Assembly (NCBI RefSeq): GCF_017873955.1
Contig: NZ_JAGGKS010000002.1
Coordinates: 310,001-374,000, forward strand
Source: Sedimentibacter acidaminivorans
Lineage (GTDB): Bacteria; Bacillota; Clostridia; Tissierellales; Sedimentibacteraceae
Direction of reading: 5' to 3'
DNA: 64,000 nucleotides
The stretch's first letter is position 1; every line of letters starts with the position of its first letter. The position numbers were made by a program, and so were the translations under genes. Below are positions 53,770 through 62,739 of this stretch, piece after piece. The notes under the pieces are model-generated. The model saw nothing but the letters and a program-made list of their open reading frames with translations, was not told the origin of the DNA and did not search any database.

Positions 53770-53990
53770 AATAAAATCTCCTTTCAAATAATCCTATATA
53801 AATAATTTGTATTTCGCTTGATAATGACTCCTAATATAAATAATGAATAAATTTATACTAAACATTTCCATTATACTCCACTCTAAAAGGCATTTCTATA
53901 AAATTATATTTTTTTTCTTAATTTTACATGTTGAGCTACAAAAAATTGATCATAAAGATAATTCTGATGTATGGTTTGCGAGCGAATGGT

Positions 53991-54120
53991 CAAATAATAG
54001 GTATAAATAATAAAAAGTATGAAAAAAACCTCTCGTCATAATAAACGAGAGGTTGAAATCAAGAAAATTTTATTTTACCAAGGTGATCATTATTATTATT
54101 GGTCACCTTGATATTATTTA
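53991..54120 (-). terminator. 3' region and terminators of the phosphoribosyltransferase gene
   Basis: Two hairpins: CAAGGTGA/TCACCTTG around 54078-54110, and ACCTCTCG/CGAGAGGT at 54028-54053, the second followed by T-rich sequence on the minus strand. The block is duplicated at 53033-53174. Confidence 0.75.
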
Positions 54121-54124
54121 AATT

Positions 54125-54670
54125 TTATTGCTCTGCAAACAAAGGAAGTGGCTCAAGAAATATGATGTCATCTCTTTTTGCAGCATCACCTTCTGCTAAA
54201 ATTGCTGCTTTTGCAGTAATTATTCCTCCGGCAGACTCAACAAGCCTTTCAATACCCTGTATAGATTCACCTGTACTTATTACATCATCTATTATTGCAA
54301 CTCTTTTTCCTTTTATAAAAGCTGCATCCTGTTCGTCTAAAACAAGAATCTGCTTCTTTTGAGTCGTAATGGATACAACCTCATCTACAAGTGGAGAATC
54401 CATGTATGGTTTTATACTTTTCCTGGCAACTATATATTTTTTCATTTTCAAAAGTCTTGATATTTCAAATATAAGTGGAATACCCTTTGCTTCAGCAGTT
54501 ACTAATATATCAACTTCAGGCAATCTTTTGACAATTTCAGGTGCTGCTGCACAAACAATTTCTGTATCTCCTAATATTACAAAGCTTGCAATACTAAGAT
54601 TATTACTGATTTTAATAATAGGCAGTTCTCTTTTTACTCCAGCTACTTCAATAGTATAGATATCTTTCAT
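54125..54670 (-). CDS. Purine phosphoribosyltransferase (adenine/xanthine PRT type)
   Basis: 181 residues, type I PRTase. PRPP motif VAIIDDVISTGES near residues 124-136; LVTAEAKGIPLIFEISR near 56-72. Salvages a purine base with PRPP to the nucleotide. Family and riboswitch context (guanine class) suggest xanthine or guanine/hypoxanthine rather than adenine, but residues alone do not settle it. 19 bp after the permease gene, same operon. Confidence 0.87.
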   Translation of the reverse strand: MKDIYTIEVAGVKRELPIIKISNNLSIASFVILGDTEIVCAAAPEIVKRLPEVDILVTAEAKGIPLIFEISRLLKMKKYIVARKSIKPYMDSPLVDEVVSITTQKKQILVLDEQDAAFIKGKRVAIIDDVISTGESIQGIERLVESAGGIITAKAAILAEGDAAKRDDIIFLEPLPLFAEQ

Positions 54671-54689
54671 GTCATTTCCTCCTTTAATT

Positions 54690-55754
54690 TTACATTCCTA
54701 ATGTTCCCGCTACAATTCTAAAAATAACACCAGATAGCATTCCAAAAAACGGATCACTGATTGCTGTTACTGTCATAGTTATTCCTCCAACAATAGCTCC
54801 ACCTGGTATATTTGTTACACTTAATGCTGCTAATGCACTGCTAGGTGCAGTTACTATCGCTCCAAGTACGAATAAAAATCCTGCAATCGATTCACTTGGT
54901 ATATAATTCCCAATTTTAGGTAGTAGTCCTGCAAATAATATTGCGGCCATGATTCCCATCATCAAAACACCAGAAAATAAAGGATTTGGTGCTCCTCCTG
55001 TTGCTGAAATAATGGACTCAACAGGACCACCGCCAAATGATGCAGATGCTAAATCAGCTAAACTGCTGACGATAGATAAATGGTCTATATTTACTTTAGT
55101 ATTTGCAATAGAACCAGTAATTTGACCAAAAGCTATATTAGCACCAATATTTAAGCATATCAATGCTAGTGCACCACGTATAACATCAAAATTTATAATA
55201 GGTTTTTGGAAAACTAACTTTTCTCTTTCTGTAGCGACCATACCTGTTTGCTTTTTTAGAGCCATTGAAAGAATACTTGTACCAATTACTGAAAAAGTAA
55301 TTGTATAAACTAAGTCTTTTGTAATCATATATGTTACGAAGCTAACAGCAATAGATGAATAACCAACAATTTTATTCTTCTTTGCCATTTCTAAAGAAAC
55401 ACGTGCTAACATAATACCAACACCTGCCATCATACCATTAGTAATTGCTGGTCCAATAAATGAGACAATCTTCTCAAGCAAACCGAACACACCAATTGCT
55501 GTCATACCTATAGCACCAACCATAACCATAGAAGTACGCTCTCTCATATTTTTTCCCATAGTTCCAGCCAATGTGATAGTCTCGGCTTGAAATGAAACTG
55601 GAGCTACTACTCCAAGAGCTAAACATCCTACTGCACCAACTATAAATGCAAAAGCTGTAGGTACAGATGCAAATCCAAACGATAACGCTAAAAGTCCTTG
55701 TGGCAACCCATTAAGAATAACACTTAAAGCTGCTAGTAAATCTTTAAAATCCAT
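54690..55754 (-). CDS. NCS2 family purine permease
   Basis: 354 residues, about 12 membrane segments of the nucleobase:cation symporter-2 fold (PVSFQAETITLAGT; ASASFGGGPVESIISATGG; PSESIAGFLF). The ATG at 55754 has GGAGG seven bases upstream; an open frame back to 55820 would cross the riboswitch terminator. First gene of a riboswitch-controlled operon with the phosphoribosyltransferase: uptake then salvage. Confidence 0.88.
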   Translation of the reverse strand: MDFKDLLAALSVILNGLPQGLLALSFGFASVPTAFAFIVGAVGCLALGVVAPVSFQAETITLAGTMGKNMRERTSMVMVGAIGMTAIGVFGLLEKIVSFIGPAITNGMMAGVGIMLARVSLEMAKKNKIVGYSSIAVSFVTYMITKDLVYTITFSVIGTSILSMALKKQTGMVATEREKLVFQKPIINFDVIRGALALICLNIGANIAFGQITGSIANTKVNIDHLSIVSSLADLASASFGGGPVESIISATGGAPNPLFSGVLMMGIMAAILFAGLLPKIGNYIPSESIAGFLFVLGAIVTAPSSALAALSVTNIPGGAIVGGITMTVTAISDPFFGMLSGVIFRIVAGTLGM

Positions 55755-55796
55755 TAATATTCCTCCATTGTTTGCTCTCAAAAAACGGAATACAAA

Positions 55797-55843
55797 ACAA
55801 AAAATCTGAAACTCCCCCAATTGGGAAAGAATTTCAGATTTTT
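55797..55843 (-). terminator. Riboswitch expression-platform terminator
   Basis: Minus strand: AAAATCTGAAA pairs with TTTCAGATTTT and is followed by TTGTTTTG. Upstream GGTAG/CTACC pairings offer an alternative fold. Confidence 0.8.
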
Positions 55844-55897
55844 ATAATCAAAAAATAAAGGTAGGAAATATTACCTCGCATTTTATTACTGTCATTC

Positions 55898-55978
55898 TAC
55901 CCATAGTTAAATAATTTACGGTTATTTTGTAGAAACTTCCGAACCATATTATCGGAATTATATGAGAGCAATTATATT
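55898..55978 (-). ncRNA. Purine riboswitch aptamer (guanine class)
   Basis: All hallmarks are present: P1 CTCATA/TATGGG, P2 TTCCGA/TCGGAA with loop TAATATGG, junction GTTTCTAC, P3 AAATAA/TTATTT with loop CCGTAAA, and AACTATG with C at the ligand-reading position (C74 equivalent). C74 marks guanine/hypoxanthine/xanthine rather than adenine. Ligand binding should favour the terminator and lower operon expression. Confidence 0.93.
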
Positions 55979-55990
55979 TTTTACTTTTTT

Positions 55991-56019
55991 AATATAACAG
56001 AATATTCTACCAATTTCAA
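55991..56019 (-). promoter_or_regulatory. Promoter of the riboswitch operon
   Basis: Minus strand: TTGAAA, 17-bp spacer, TATATT, ending 13 bp before the aptamer. Confidence 0.7.
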
Positions 56020-56115
56020 TATATTATAATTGTTAAAAATTTCTATTGATGGTATTATATTTAATTACTTATTTTAAGCTCATCAATAAGTTCATTAGAA
56101 CCGCCCCTTAATCTC

Positions 56116-56799
56116 TCAGCATTGCGGATACCATCCTATTGTTGCATATGGTATTAAAAATTCAACAATGCCTGCAGCATATGGAGCAATATCATATTGC
56201 TCATAGTAAATTACTATTCCTTGAGTAGTGAGGTAAAAATTATTTTCATTAAAATTCTTTAAAATTAAGCTTTTGTATTCAGTAAAATAAATGTTAGAAT
56301 TTTGTTTTATATTATATTCTGCTTGTTTTGTTATTTCTTCTATAAGCAGATTCCTGTAGTTTATTTCTGGTTTGAAAAAACTATAAAGGGGTAACTGCAT
56401 TCCGCTGCATAATTCCCAAGTTTCTGAGCTTCTTACTGTACTACCGTGAGCTCCTCCAGTGAATTCATATTTTTCAAAATATACACTTAAAAAACAATTT
56501 TCATTATAAGTTACTGTATATTCCATATATGCTTCATATGGATGAAACGGAAAATCATTAACCTGTGAGTTTTTGTAATAATTAATGGCTTGTTGATACA
56601 AATACTCAGCGTATCTTATATATTCTCTAACACTAATAGCTATTTGATTATTTATTATCCATTCTGATCTTGGATTATATTCCATGCTTATTACCGGATA
56701 TTTAATAGTAAGTTTAAGCATTTCAATGTAATCATATTTAAACGTCTCCTCAATTTTCTTCATACTGATGTTTGCTTTGTAGCAATAGTCTTTATTCAT
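56116..56799 (-). CDS. DUF3298-type protein
   Basis: 227 residues. EYTVTYNENCFLSVYF, EFTGGAHGSTVRSSETWEL and VIYYEQYDIAPYAAGIVEFLIPY are the DUF3298 (RsiV-like C-terminal) pattern; the N-terminal half resembles DUF4163. No signal peptide or membrane helix, unlike RsiV, so probably cytoplasmic or not classically exported. Start at 56799 by AGGAGGG eight bases upstream. Function unknown. Confidence 0.75.
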   Translation of the reverse strand: MNKDYCYKANISMKKIEETFKYDYIEMLKLTIKYPVISMEYNPRSEWIINNQIAISVREYIRYAEYLYQQAINYYKNSQVNDFPFHPYEAYMEYTVTYNENCFLSVYFEKYEFTGGAHGSTVRSSETWELCSGMQLPLYSFFKPEINYRNLLIEEITKQAEYNIKQNSNIYFTEYKSLILKNFNENNFYLTTQGIVIYYEQYDIAPYAAGIVEFLIPYATIGWYPQC

Positions 56800-56872
56800 T
56801 TTTATATCCCTCCTGCATTTATAATATGTATAAAATACATAAGGGTACATCAACAATCATCTTTAAGTTGCC

Positions 56873-57009
56873 TCAACAAAGGAGTTTTATGTAGTCAACC
56901 GGCACATCCATTCGTACAGCTGTTTCTTCAACAGAAAGTCCGCTGTCTATAAATCGTTTGATAACTATTTCTATATTTTCACAAACTTCTATGATATGTT
57001 TATCTAACC
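56873..57009 (-). pseudogene. Small HTH-like frame with lost start codon
   Basis: About 43 codons (DKHIIEVCENIEIVIKRFID followed by SGLSVEETAVRMDVPVDYIK) with a helix-turn-helix-like repeat. GGAGG is immediately upstream, but the codon in the start position is TTA, one base from TTG. Either a recent pseudogene or use of a non-standard start. The other parts of 56800-57155 show nothing else. Confidence 0.4.
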
Positions 57010-57155
57010 TCCATTTATCTTAACAACTAAAATGAACTTTTTATCCATTTACTTATACAATGTTCACTTTAAGGTTTTACAAAATCATATTGGATAGAAC
57101 ATAGCTAGTTTAAACATTTCTTTTTTATTTAAATATCTCCATCCTTGCTATTATT

Positions 57156-58214
57156 TCAATTATTCTTTGATTTTGGAAACCAATGTTTTGTATTATTAGC
57201 TATTTTGACTAATAACAACATTACAGGAACTTCAGTTAACACCCCTACAACGGTTGCTAATGCTGCAGGTGAATCCATACCAAACAATGCAATCGCCACT
57301 GCTACTGCTAGTTCGAAAAAATTTGATGCACCGATCATTCCAGCAGGAGCAGCAATATTGTATGGTAATTTTAGTGTTTTACATGCAATATATGCAATAA
57401 AGAAAATTAAAAATGTTTGTATTGTTAGTGGTACTGCTATCAAAATTATGTGAAGTGGATTATTTAAAATAACCTCTCCCTGGAATGAGAATAACAATAT
57501 AAGCATAAGCAGTAATCCAATTATTGTAGCATTATCAAATTTAGGTAAAAACTCATTTTCAAAGTATTTTAATCCTCTTTTTTTGGTAATATTCATTCTA
57601 GTTAAAATTCCTGCAGATAATGGTATTACTACAAAAAGCACTACTGATAAAATAAGAGTATTCCACGGAACAGAGATATTGCTTACCCCTAATAAAAACT
57701 TAACAATAGGGACAAATGCAATTAAAATTATTATATCATTAGTTGCTACTTGAACTATAGTATATGCTGGGTTTCCTTTTGTTAATTGACTCCAAACAAA
57801 TACCATTGCAGTACATGGAGCAGCTCCTAATAATACCGCACCTGCTAGATATTCCTTTGCTAGTTCAGGTGTTATCAAGTTTTTAAATACTATAAACAAG
57901 AAAAATGATGCTATAGCATACATTGTAAAAGGTTTTATTATCCAATTCGTGATCCATGTTACATATAAACCTTTTGGGCTTTTTCTAACATTTTTAATAC
58001 TTTGGAAATCTACTTTCATCATCATAGGGTATATCATTACCCAAATAAGTATAGCGGTCGGGATAGAAACATTAGCATACTCAAATCTACCGAAAAATTT
58101 AGGAATTACAGGCATAAATTTTCCTATTAATACTCCTACCGCCATACAAATTGCTACCCATAATGTTAAGTATTTTTGAAAAAATCCTATTCCTTGTGTC
58201 TGTTCATTACTCAT
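57156..58214 (-). CDS. arsB: Arsenite efflux transporter, ACR3 family
   Basis: 352 residues, ten membrane helices. The essential Cys in GAAPCTAMVFVWS (helix 4) and the Glu in GVLTEVPVML (helix 9) are present. Exports arsenite using the proton gradient. 15 bp after arsR, with GGAGG upstream, in the same operon. No arsA or arsD nearby. Confidence 0.95.
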   Translation of the reverse strand: MSNEQTQGIGFFQKYLTLWVAICMAVGVLIGKFMPVIPKFFGRFEYANVSIPTAILIWVMIYPMMMKVDFQSIKNVRKSPKGLYVTWITNWIIKPFTMYAIASFFLFIVFKNLITPELAKEYLAGAVLLGAAPCTAMVFVWSQLTKGNPAYTIVQVATNDIIILIAFVPIVKFLLGVSNISVPWNTLILSVVLFVVIPLSAGILTRMNITKKRGLKYFENEFLPKFDNATIIGLLLMLILLFSFQGEVILNNPLHIILIAVPLTIQTFLIFFIAYIACKTLKLPYNIAAPAGMIGASNFFELAVAVAIALFGMDSPAALATVVGVLTEVPVMLLLVKIANNTKHWFPKSKNN

Positions 58215-58229
58215 AACATATCCTCCATT

Positions 58230-58568
58230 TTAATTATCGCAATTACATAAATCTTTTATTTTACATTTTTCAAACTTAATACAGTCATTTTTATAGCAAG
58301 GTAATTCGCCGATTTTAATTATTAGATAATCATATAGTTTCTTATTTTCTCTAATAAATTCATCGCTAATTTTATAATAAGTCCATTGTGCAGTTTTATA
58401 GCTTTCTAATATTCTTGCTTTCTTTAATACAGTTAAATGTCTAGAAGCATTAGACTGCGTTAGCCCTAAACACTCTTCAATTTCACATACACACATTTCA
58501 CCTTTAAGTATTTGAGATATTATTCGAAGCCTTGTTTCATCTGCTAATGCTTTTAAAATTTCAATCAA
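58230..58568 (-). CDS. arsR: ArsR/SmtB family arsenite-responsive repressor
   Basis: 112 residues. Metalloid-binding EMCVCEIEE (Cys26, Cys28) lies in helix 3 before the winged helix QSNASRHLTVLKKARIL. The C-terminal tail CYKNDCIKFEKCKIKDLCNC has five or six more Cys and is unusually rich. TTG start with AAGGAGG eight bases upstream. Represses its own operon until arsenite binds. Confidence 0.93.
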   Translation of the reverse strand: MIEILKALADETRLRIISQILKGEMCVCEIEECLGLTQSNASRHLTVLKKARILESYKTAQWTYYKISDEFIRENKKLYDYLIIKIGELPCYKNDCIKFEKCKIKDLCNCDN

Positions 58569-58633
58569 ATTATCGCCTCCTTCACTTTTTTATATTTCAT
58601 TTTTTTATAAATACAACAACAAAACCGTATATC

Positions 58634-58659
58634 ACTATATGAGCATGTATGCATATAGT
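58634..58659. promoter_or_regulatory. Candidate ArsR operator
   Basis: ACTATATG and CATATAGT are perfect 8-bp arms separated by 10 bp, upstream of arsR and downstream of its promoter. Confidence 0.5.
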
Positions 58660-58669
58660 ATGCTTATTA

Positions 58670-58693
58670 AAAACCATTTTCTATAATGGTTTT
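58670..58693 (-). terminator. Hairpin in the arsR leader
   Basis: AAAACCATT and AATGGTTTT pair perfectly around six bases; on the minus strand TTTTTAAT follows. It lies between promoter and operator and may attenuate the ars transcript. Confidence 0.45.
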
Positions 58694-58727
58694 ATGATAA
58701 ACTGTATAATTGATCCTATTTGAAAAA

Positions 58728-58756
58728 ATTATATATCTTATATATATAAATGTCAA
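58728..58756 (-). promoter_or_regulatory. Consensus promoter upstream of arsR
   Basis: Minus strand: TTGACA, 17-bp spacer, TATAAT, 160 bp before arsR. Confidence 0.75.
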
Positions 58757-58947
58757 TATAATTCAAATATGTTTACGAAACTTATATTTCGTTCTATCTT
58801 GTTTAGCATGCTCTAATATTTTAGTGTTATCTCATTTATTTAATCAAGAGGTTCATATAATAGTTTTAATAAATTTTACACTTATATAATTATATATTTT
58901 TTCGTTTAATTGGTTTTAAATTATTTTGAGTGTCAGTACTATTCAAT

Positions 58948-59922
58948 TCACCTTCCCTCCTTGTATTTTTTTAGCGCGCTGAACTTAACTACATAGAATG
59001 GGTTGTTTTTATAATAAAGTAACACAACATGATGCTCTCTTTCCATTAATAATTCATTATCATTTAAAGAAGTAGTCTCTAGAAATACATTCAATTCACC
59101 TGTATCATCAACAATTTTAGCTTTTAAATATTTATCTTTGTTAGGTATTAATAAACTAGAATGTGTATATTTAAGGGAATCTGGTATTTCTTTAATTTCA
59201 TTTATATTTTCTAAATGACCTTTTATTATATAATGTTTGCCGTAAAAATTATCATAATCTATAGGCTCGTAATTCTTTATTTCCGATACTGTAGTATCCC
59301 ATAATTCTATGGAATTATATTTCGCGCTATTCCTCATGTTTTCAAACCTAACATTAAGATAATCTTCATACATATTTGTAATAAGCAGTAACCCTATTCT
59401 ATTTCTTTTATCCTCAGAACTTGACGTTGGCTTTACATCCATCCGTACATGATACTCTCCAATGCGTTTAGTCCAGAACAAACCTCCTTCAAATTTACCA
59501 TAACCTTTTTCATAATAACGATTAAATTCTTTTAGTCCAATTTCTAATTTTTTATTACCATAAAGCTTACCAACTAAATTAAAAATTTCAGGTGTCTCTT
59601 TCATATAAAAATCATTAAATTGTTTATCTGTATATTCTCTCGATAACCACCATGTTACTGACATAGATTTGCCATTATCTTTTGCTAATGTATGTATACC
59701 TAAAGTATTATCATTATTTTTTAATGTAACAATACTTATGGTATTATCATCATAATATTTGAAATCTTCTATATACCACCCAAAATTAATATCTGATAAA
59801 ACTTTTTCAACTTCTTCCCTTTCAAGAGGAAATTCATATTGTTGCTGAGAGTTAATACAGGCGGTAAGTATAATCGAAATTATAGCGATATTTAAAAGTA
59901 AAATAAAAGATTTAAATTTCAA
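58948..59922 (-). CDS. Lipoprotein of unknown function
   Basis: 324 residues. Signal peptide with lipobox (IILTACIN, Cys22). The mature part is charged with a central WTKRIGEYHVRMDVKP block; the C-terminal segment (YIIKGHLENI, LLIPNKDKYLKAKIVDDTGE) resembles OB-fold-like beta modules. I do not recognise the family. TTG start with GAGGAG upstream. Own promoter at 60017-60045. Confidence 0.75.
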   Translation of the reverse strand: MKFKSFILLLNIAIISIILTACINSQQQYEFPLEREEVEKVLSDINFGWYIEDFKYYDDNTISIVTLKNNDNTLGIHTLAKDNGKSMSVTWWLSREYTDKQFNDFYMKETPEIFNLVGKLYGNKKLEIGLKEFNRYYEKGYGKFEGGLFWTKRIGEYHVRMDVKPTSSSEDKRNRIGLLLITNMYEDYLNVRFENMRNSAKYNSIELWDTTVSEIKNYEPIDYDNFYGKHYIIKGHLENINEIKEIPDSLKYTHSSLLIPNKDKYLKAKIVDDTGELNVFLETTSLNDNELLMEREHHVVLLYYKNNPFYVVKFSALKKYKEGR

Positions 59923-60016
59923 AGTTTTCTCCTCATAATTTATTTTATTAGTTAAATTTATTTAGATAGTAATTATGATTTATCTAAATTTATTTCTGCT
60001 TAATATTTGTAGGATA

Positions 60017-60045
60017 ATTATACCAAAATAATCAAATCATGTAAA
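60017..60045 (-). promoter_or_regulatory. Promoter of the lipoprotein gene
   Basis: Minus strand: TTTACA, 17-bp spacer, TATAAT, about 95 bp before the TTG start. Confidence 0.65.
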
Positions 60046-60149
60046 TAAGATAATCTTATAAATACAAAATCAAGAAACAAAACGAAAATACATACTAGTT
60101 TGCTTATTTTTATATTTCTTACAAATTATAGAAAGTTTTTTTAAAAAAC

Positions 60150-60180
60150 TTGACTGTTAATAGGCTTTATGGTTTATAAT
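60150..60180 (+). promoter_or_regulatory. Promoter of the RDD protein gene
   Basis: TTGACT, 19-bp spacer, TATAAT. Long spacer but good hexamers; 29 bp before the ATG. Confidence 0.5.
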
Positions 60181-60209
60181 GAAGGCAGTAAATAAAAGGG
60201 GGAAACTAT

Positions 60210-61364
60210 ATGACTAATAAAGAAATTGAAAATCAAGAGAAAGGAGATGCTTCCTCTACACAGAATGTGTGCTTCACAACAAAGGAAACAGAAAACTCGT
60301 ATTTACCATTAAAAAGCGAAGAACTTCCACAAGTATTTCACCCATGGCGCAGATATTTGGCTAGATTTTTTGACATAACCATATACAATATCTTTTGGTC
60401 GTCTTTTCTAGCATTTGCATTTAATGTACCTTTGACAGTTAGAAGCAATCTTGAAAATATCCTTGATGTTTTTATAGCAATTACCATTATGTTGTTTTTA
60501 GAACCACTACTTCTTCATTTGTTTGGGACTACGCCAGGAAAGGCAATTTTTGGTCTCAAAATAGAAACTGCTGATGGCAGGCTTCTTTCTTATAGTGAGG
60601 GTTTAGAACGAACGTGGAGAGTTATAGGCATAGGTATGGGATTCAATATTCCAATATATAACCTTGTACGTCTCTGGAAAAGTTACAGCATATGCAATGA
60701 TAACGAAACTCAACCTTGGGATGAGTCTATATCTTACACCATCAAGGATACGAAATGGTATCGAAGTCTATTTTATATTGGAGCTAATGCTGTCGTTCTG
60801 ATTGTTTTAGTTGCATTAGTATACTCACAGCAGATACCACCTAATCGAGGTGATTTAACAATAGAAGAATTTGTTGAAAACTACAATTACTATGTTAAAT
60901 TTTTTGATATTGATTTTGGTAATGAATACTTAGATAAAAACGGGAAATGGGTAGAAAATGATCAAGATGGGACTATGTATATTCAAATTGGTCATGGTGA
61001 AAAGCCAGAGTATAACTTTACATTAGATAAAGGATATGTGTCAAGTATTTCATTTGAAGTTGAAATAAAAAACAATGAAAATTTGCTTAGTTCCTATGAT
61101 ACACAAATGTTTTTAGCTTCCCTTGCTTTTGCCGGTGCACAGGAAGAAATGAAGCTATTTTCAAAGATTCCAACCCGAATTGCTAAACAAATTGGTGATA
61201 AAACCTTTGAGGATTTCAAATTTAAAGAGGCAGGTATTACTTTTTCATGCGATACCGAGTATTCTGGTTATAGTAATCATAGTAATACTCAGTCTGATTT
61301 TATGTTTCCATCTGAAAATGCAACAGAAAACTATTTTAGTTTAAATTTTTTAATAACTAAGTAA
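60210..61364 (+). CDS. RDD family membrane protein with C-terminal extracytoplasmic domain
   Basis: 384 residues. The RDD domain (about 45-180) begins with WRRYLARFFDITIYN, the Arg/Asp-Asp signature, and has FGTTPGKAIFGLKI between helices. A fourth helix near 187-208 is followed by about 175 residues outside or facing the periphery, of unknown type. GGGGG is upstream of the ATG. RDD proteins are implicated in transport; this extension is not typical. Confidence 0.82.
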   Translation: MTNKEIENQEKGDASSTQNVCFTTKETENSYLPLKSEELPQVFHPWRRYLARFFDITIYNIFWSSFLAFAFNVPLTVRSNLENILDVFIAITIMLFLEPLLLHLFGTTPGKAIFGLKIETADGRLLSYSEGLERTWRVIGIGMGFNIPIYNLVRLWKSYSICNDNETQPWDESISYTIKDTKWYRSLFYIGANAVVLIVLVALVYSQQIPPNRGDLTIEEFVENYNYYVKFFDIDFGNEYLDKNGKWVENDQDGTMYIQIGHGEKPEYNFTLDKGYVSSISFEVEIKNNENLLSSYDTQMFLASLAFAGAQEEMKLFSKIPTRIAKQIGDKTFEDFKFKEAGITFSCDTEYSGYSNHSNTQSDFMFPSENATENYFSLNFLITK

Positions 61365-61388
61365 AATAGTACAAAAGAATATTGTATA

Positions 61389-61441
61389 GAGTGGGATTTT
61401 ATAAAATAATTTTCATTATATTAAAGACATTGGTCCCACTC
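61389..61441. terminator. Hairpin between RDD and arsC genes
   Basis: GAGTGGGA and TCCCACTC pair perfectly around a 37-nt AT-rich loop, between convergent genes. Confidence 0.5.
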
Positions 61442-61482
61442 AAATTAAATCATATTCTGTATCATAATTTTATTATATTTCA

Positions 61483-61893
61483 TTAATATAATTTATTATT
61501 TTCTACTTTATAAGCAAGCTCTTTTATTTTAGTTTCTATCTTTGTAATCACTAGCTCAAATTCCTCATCACTTTTGCCAGTAGGATCATCCAAACCCCAA
61601 TCCTCTTCATACTTACTGTCTACAAATGGACAAATTACATTACATCCCATTTTTATAACTATATCTATCTCCGGAAGTTCAGTTATTAATTTTGAGTATT
61701 GCGTTTTTTCAATATCAATATTATATATTTTTTTCATTAACCTTACTGCATCTTGATTTATTTGTGGTTTAGTATCAGTTCCTGCTGAATAGCTTTCAAA
61801 AGCATCACTTGCATAATGCTTTCCAAGAGCTTCTGCAATTTGACTTCGGCATGAATTGTGAACACATATAAATGCTACCTTAGGTTTATTCAT
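61483..61893 (-). CDS. arsC: Arsenate reductase, thioredoxin-coupled (LMW-PTP fold)
   Basis: 136 residues. Active-site loop CVHNSCRS (Cys10, Cys15), Cys84 and Cys88 in MGCNVICPF, and WGLDDPTGKSDEEF with the catalytic Asp. Reduces arsenate to arsenite with thioredoxin, feeding the ACR3 pump. Located 2.9 kb upstream of arsR-acr3, on its own; RDD and lipoprotein genes intervene. Confidence 0.93.
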   Translation of the reverse strand: MNKPKVAFICVHNSCRSQIAEALGKHYASDAFESYSAGTDTKPQINQDAVRLMKKIYNIDIEKTQYSKLITELPEIDIVIKMGCNVICPFVDSKYEEDWGLDDPTGKSDEEFELVITKIETKIKELAYKVENNKLY

Positions 61894-61947
61894 GTTGACC
61901 TCCTTTATTTTTCATTTTTTTAACGATCATTTATTTATCTTCCTAGA

Positions 61948-62655
61948 TTACTCTATTTCTAGTTCCTTATTATTAATATCCATAATTGAAATTTTACACT
62001 TTCCACCTAAATTATCCTGTACTAATGTTGACAGGTCTTTTAGTGCACTTTCAAAATCATTTAATCTACTTTCATCTATTAATTCTATACACATAAAAGC
62101 ATTATTTGTATTTTCAGTAAGCATTGTTCTTACAGCTTCTCGCCAATTCCAACACCTGCAAATTGCACCATTGTCATCTTTGTAGACTATTTCTCCTTCA
62201 TAAGGAGGTGAATTTTCATCCGTTCCAAGCGGAATAAATTCCTCATTTCCAACAGCCGTAGTCAATCTTATATCACCTACAAATTTATCTATATCCTCTC
62301 CACCACAAGGTAATGCATATCTTAATGAAATAGAATTGTAAATATCGACCAGTGGGTTAATAGTTCCTATATGATTTCCATTATGAACTCGCTTTAGCAA
62401 TGATTCAATTGAAGCCCTTGCACCTTTCTTTGTTTTGAATTTTTGAAATGCTTCTCTCCATACTTTTATTACATTGTTCTTACTAAATTCTTCATTCTGT
62501 AAATGTTTTAATGCTTCCTTTTCTGCCTCTAAAATCATTTCCGCATACTGCTCTTTGTCTTTTATAAAATTATCCATGCCCTGACAAATAACAATTCCAA
62601 TTTTTGCATTAGGAAACAGACTCAAAAAAGAATCCTCAATGACAAATTTTTTCAT
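61948..62655 (-). CDS. B3/B4 tRNA-synthetase-like domain protein
   Basis: 235 residues, free-standing version of the B3/B4 domain that edits mischarged tRNA in PheRS beta. Features include FPNAKIGIVICQGMDN, ARASIESLLKRV, NPLVDIYNSISLRYALPCGGEDID and CRCWNWRE. Possibly a trans-editing or amino-acid-related hydrolase; activity not established for the stand-alone group. GGAGG before the ATG. Its promoter is followed by an intrinsic-terminator-like hairpin. Confidence 0.85.
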   Translation of the reverse strand: MKKFVIEDSFLSLFPNAKIGIVICQGMDNFIKDKEQYAEMILEAEKEALKHLQNEEFSKNNVIKVWREAFQKFKTKKGARASIESLLKRVHNGNHIGTINPLVDIYNSISLRYALPCGGEDIDKFVGDIRLTTAVGNEEFIPLGTDENSPPYEGEIVYKDDNGAICRCWNWREAVRTMLTENTNNAFMCIELIDESRLNDFESALKDLSTLVQDNLGGKCKISIMDINNKELEIE

Positions 62656-62687
62656 TTTAAAACCTCCTATATTGAAATACTAAAAAT

Positions 62688-62726
62688 AAAAGCCTAAAGG
62701 TATTATTCAATATCTCCTAGGCTTTT
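62688..62726 (-). terminator. Attenuator-like hairpin in the leader of the B3/B4 gene
   Basis: Minus strand: AAAAGCCTA pairs with TAGGCTTTT (9 bp) and is followed by ATTTTTAG. It lies between the promoter (62740-62768) and the ribosome binding site. ATATTGAA in its loop is complementary to TTCAATAT just before the GGAGG. Confidence 0.65.
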
Positions 62727-62739
62727 CATATATATAAAA

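Noticed and set aside
55755-55820. N-terminal extension of the NCS2 permease
   Set aside because: The extra codons would translate the riboswitch terminator stem; a proper ribosome site sits before 55754.
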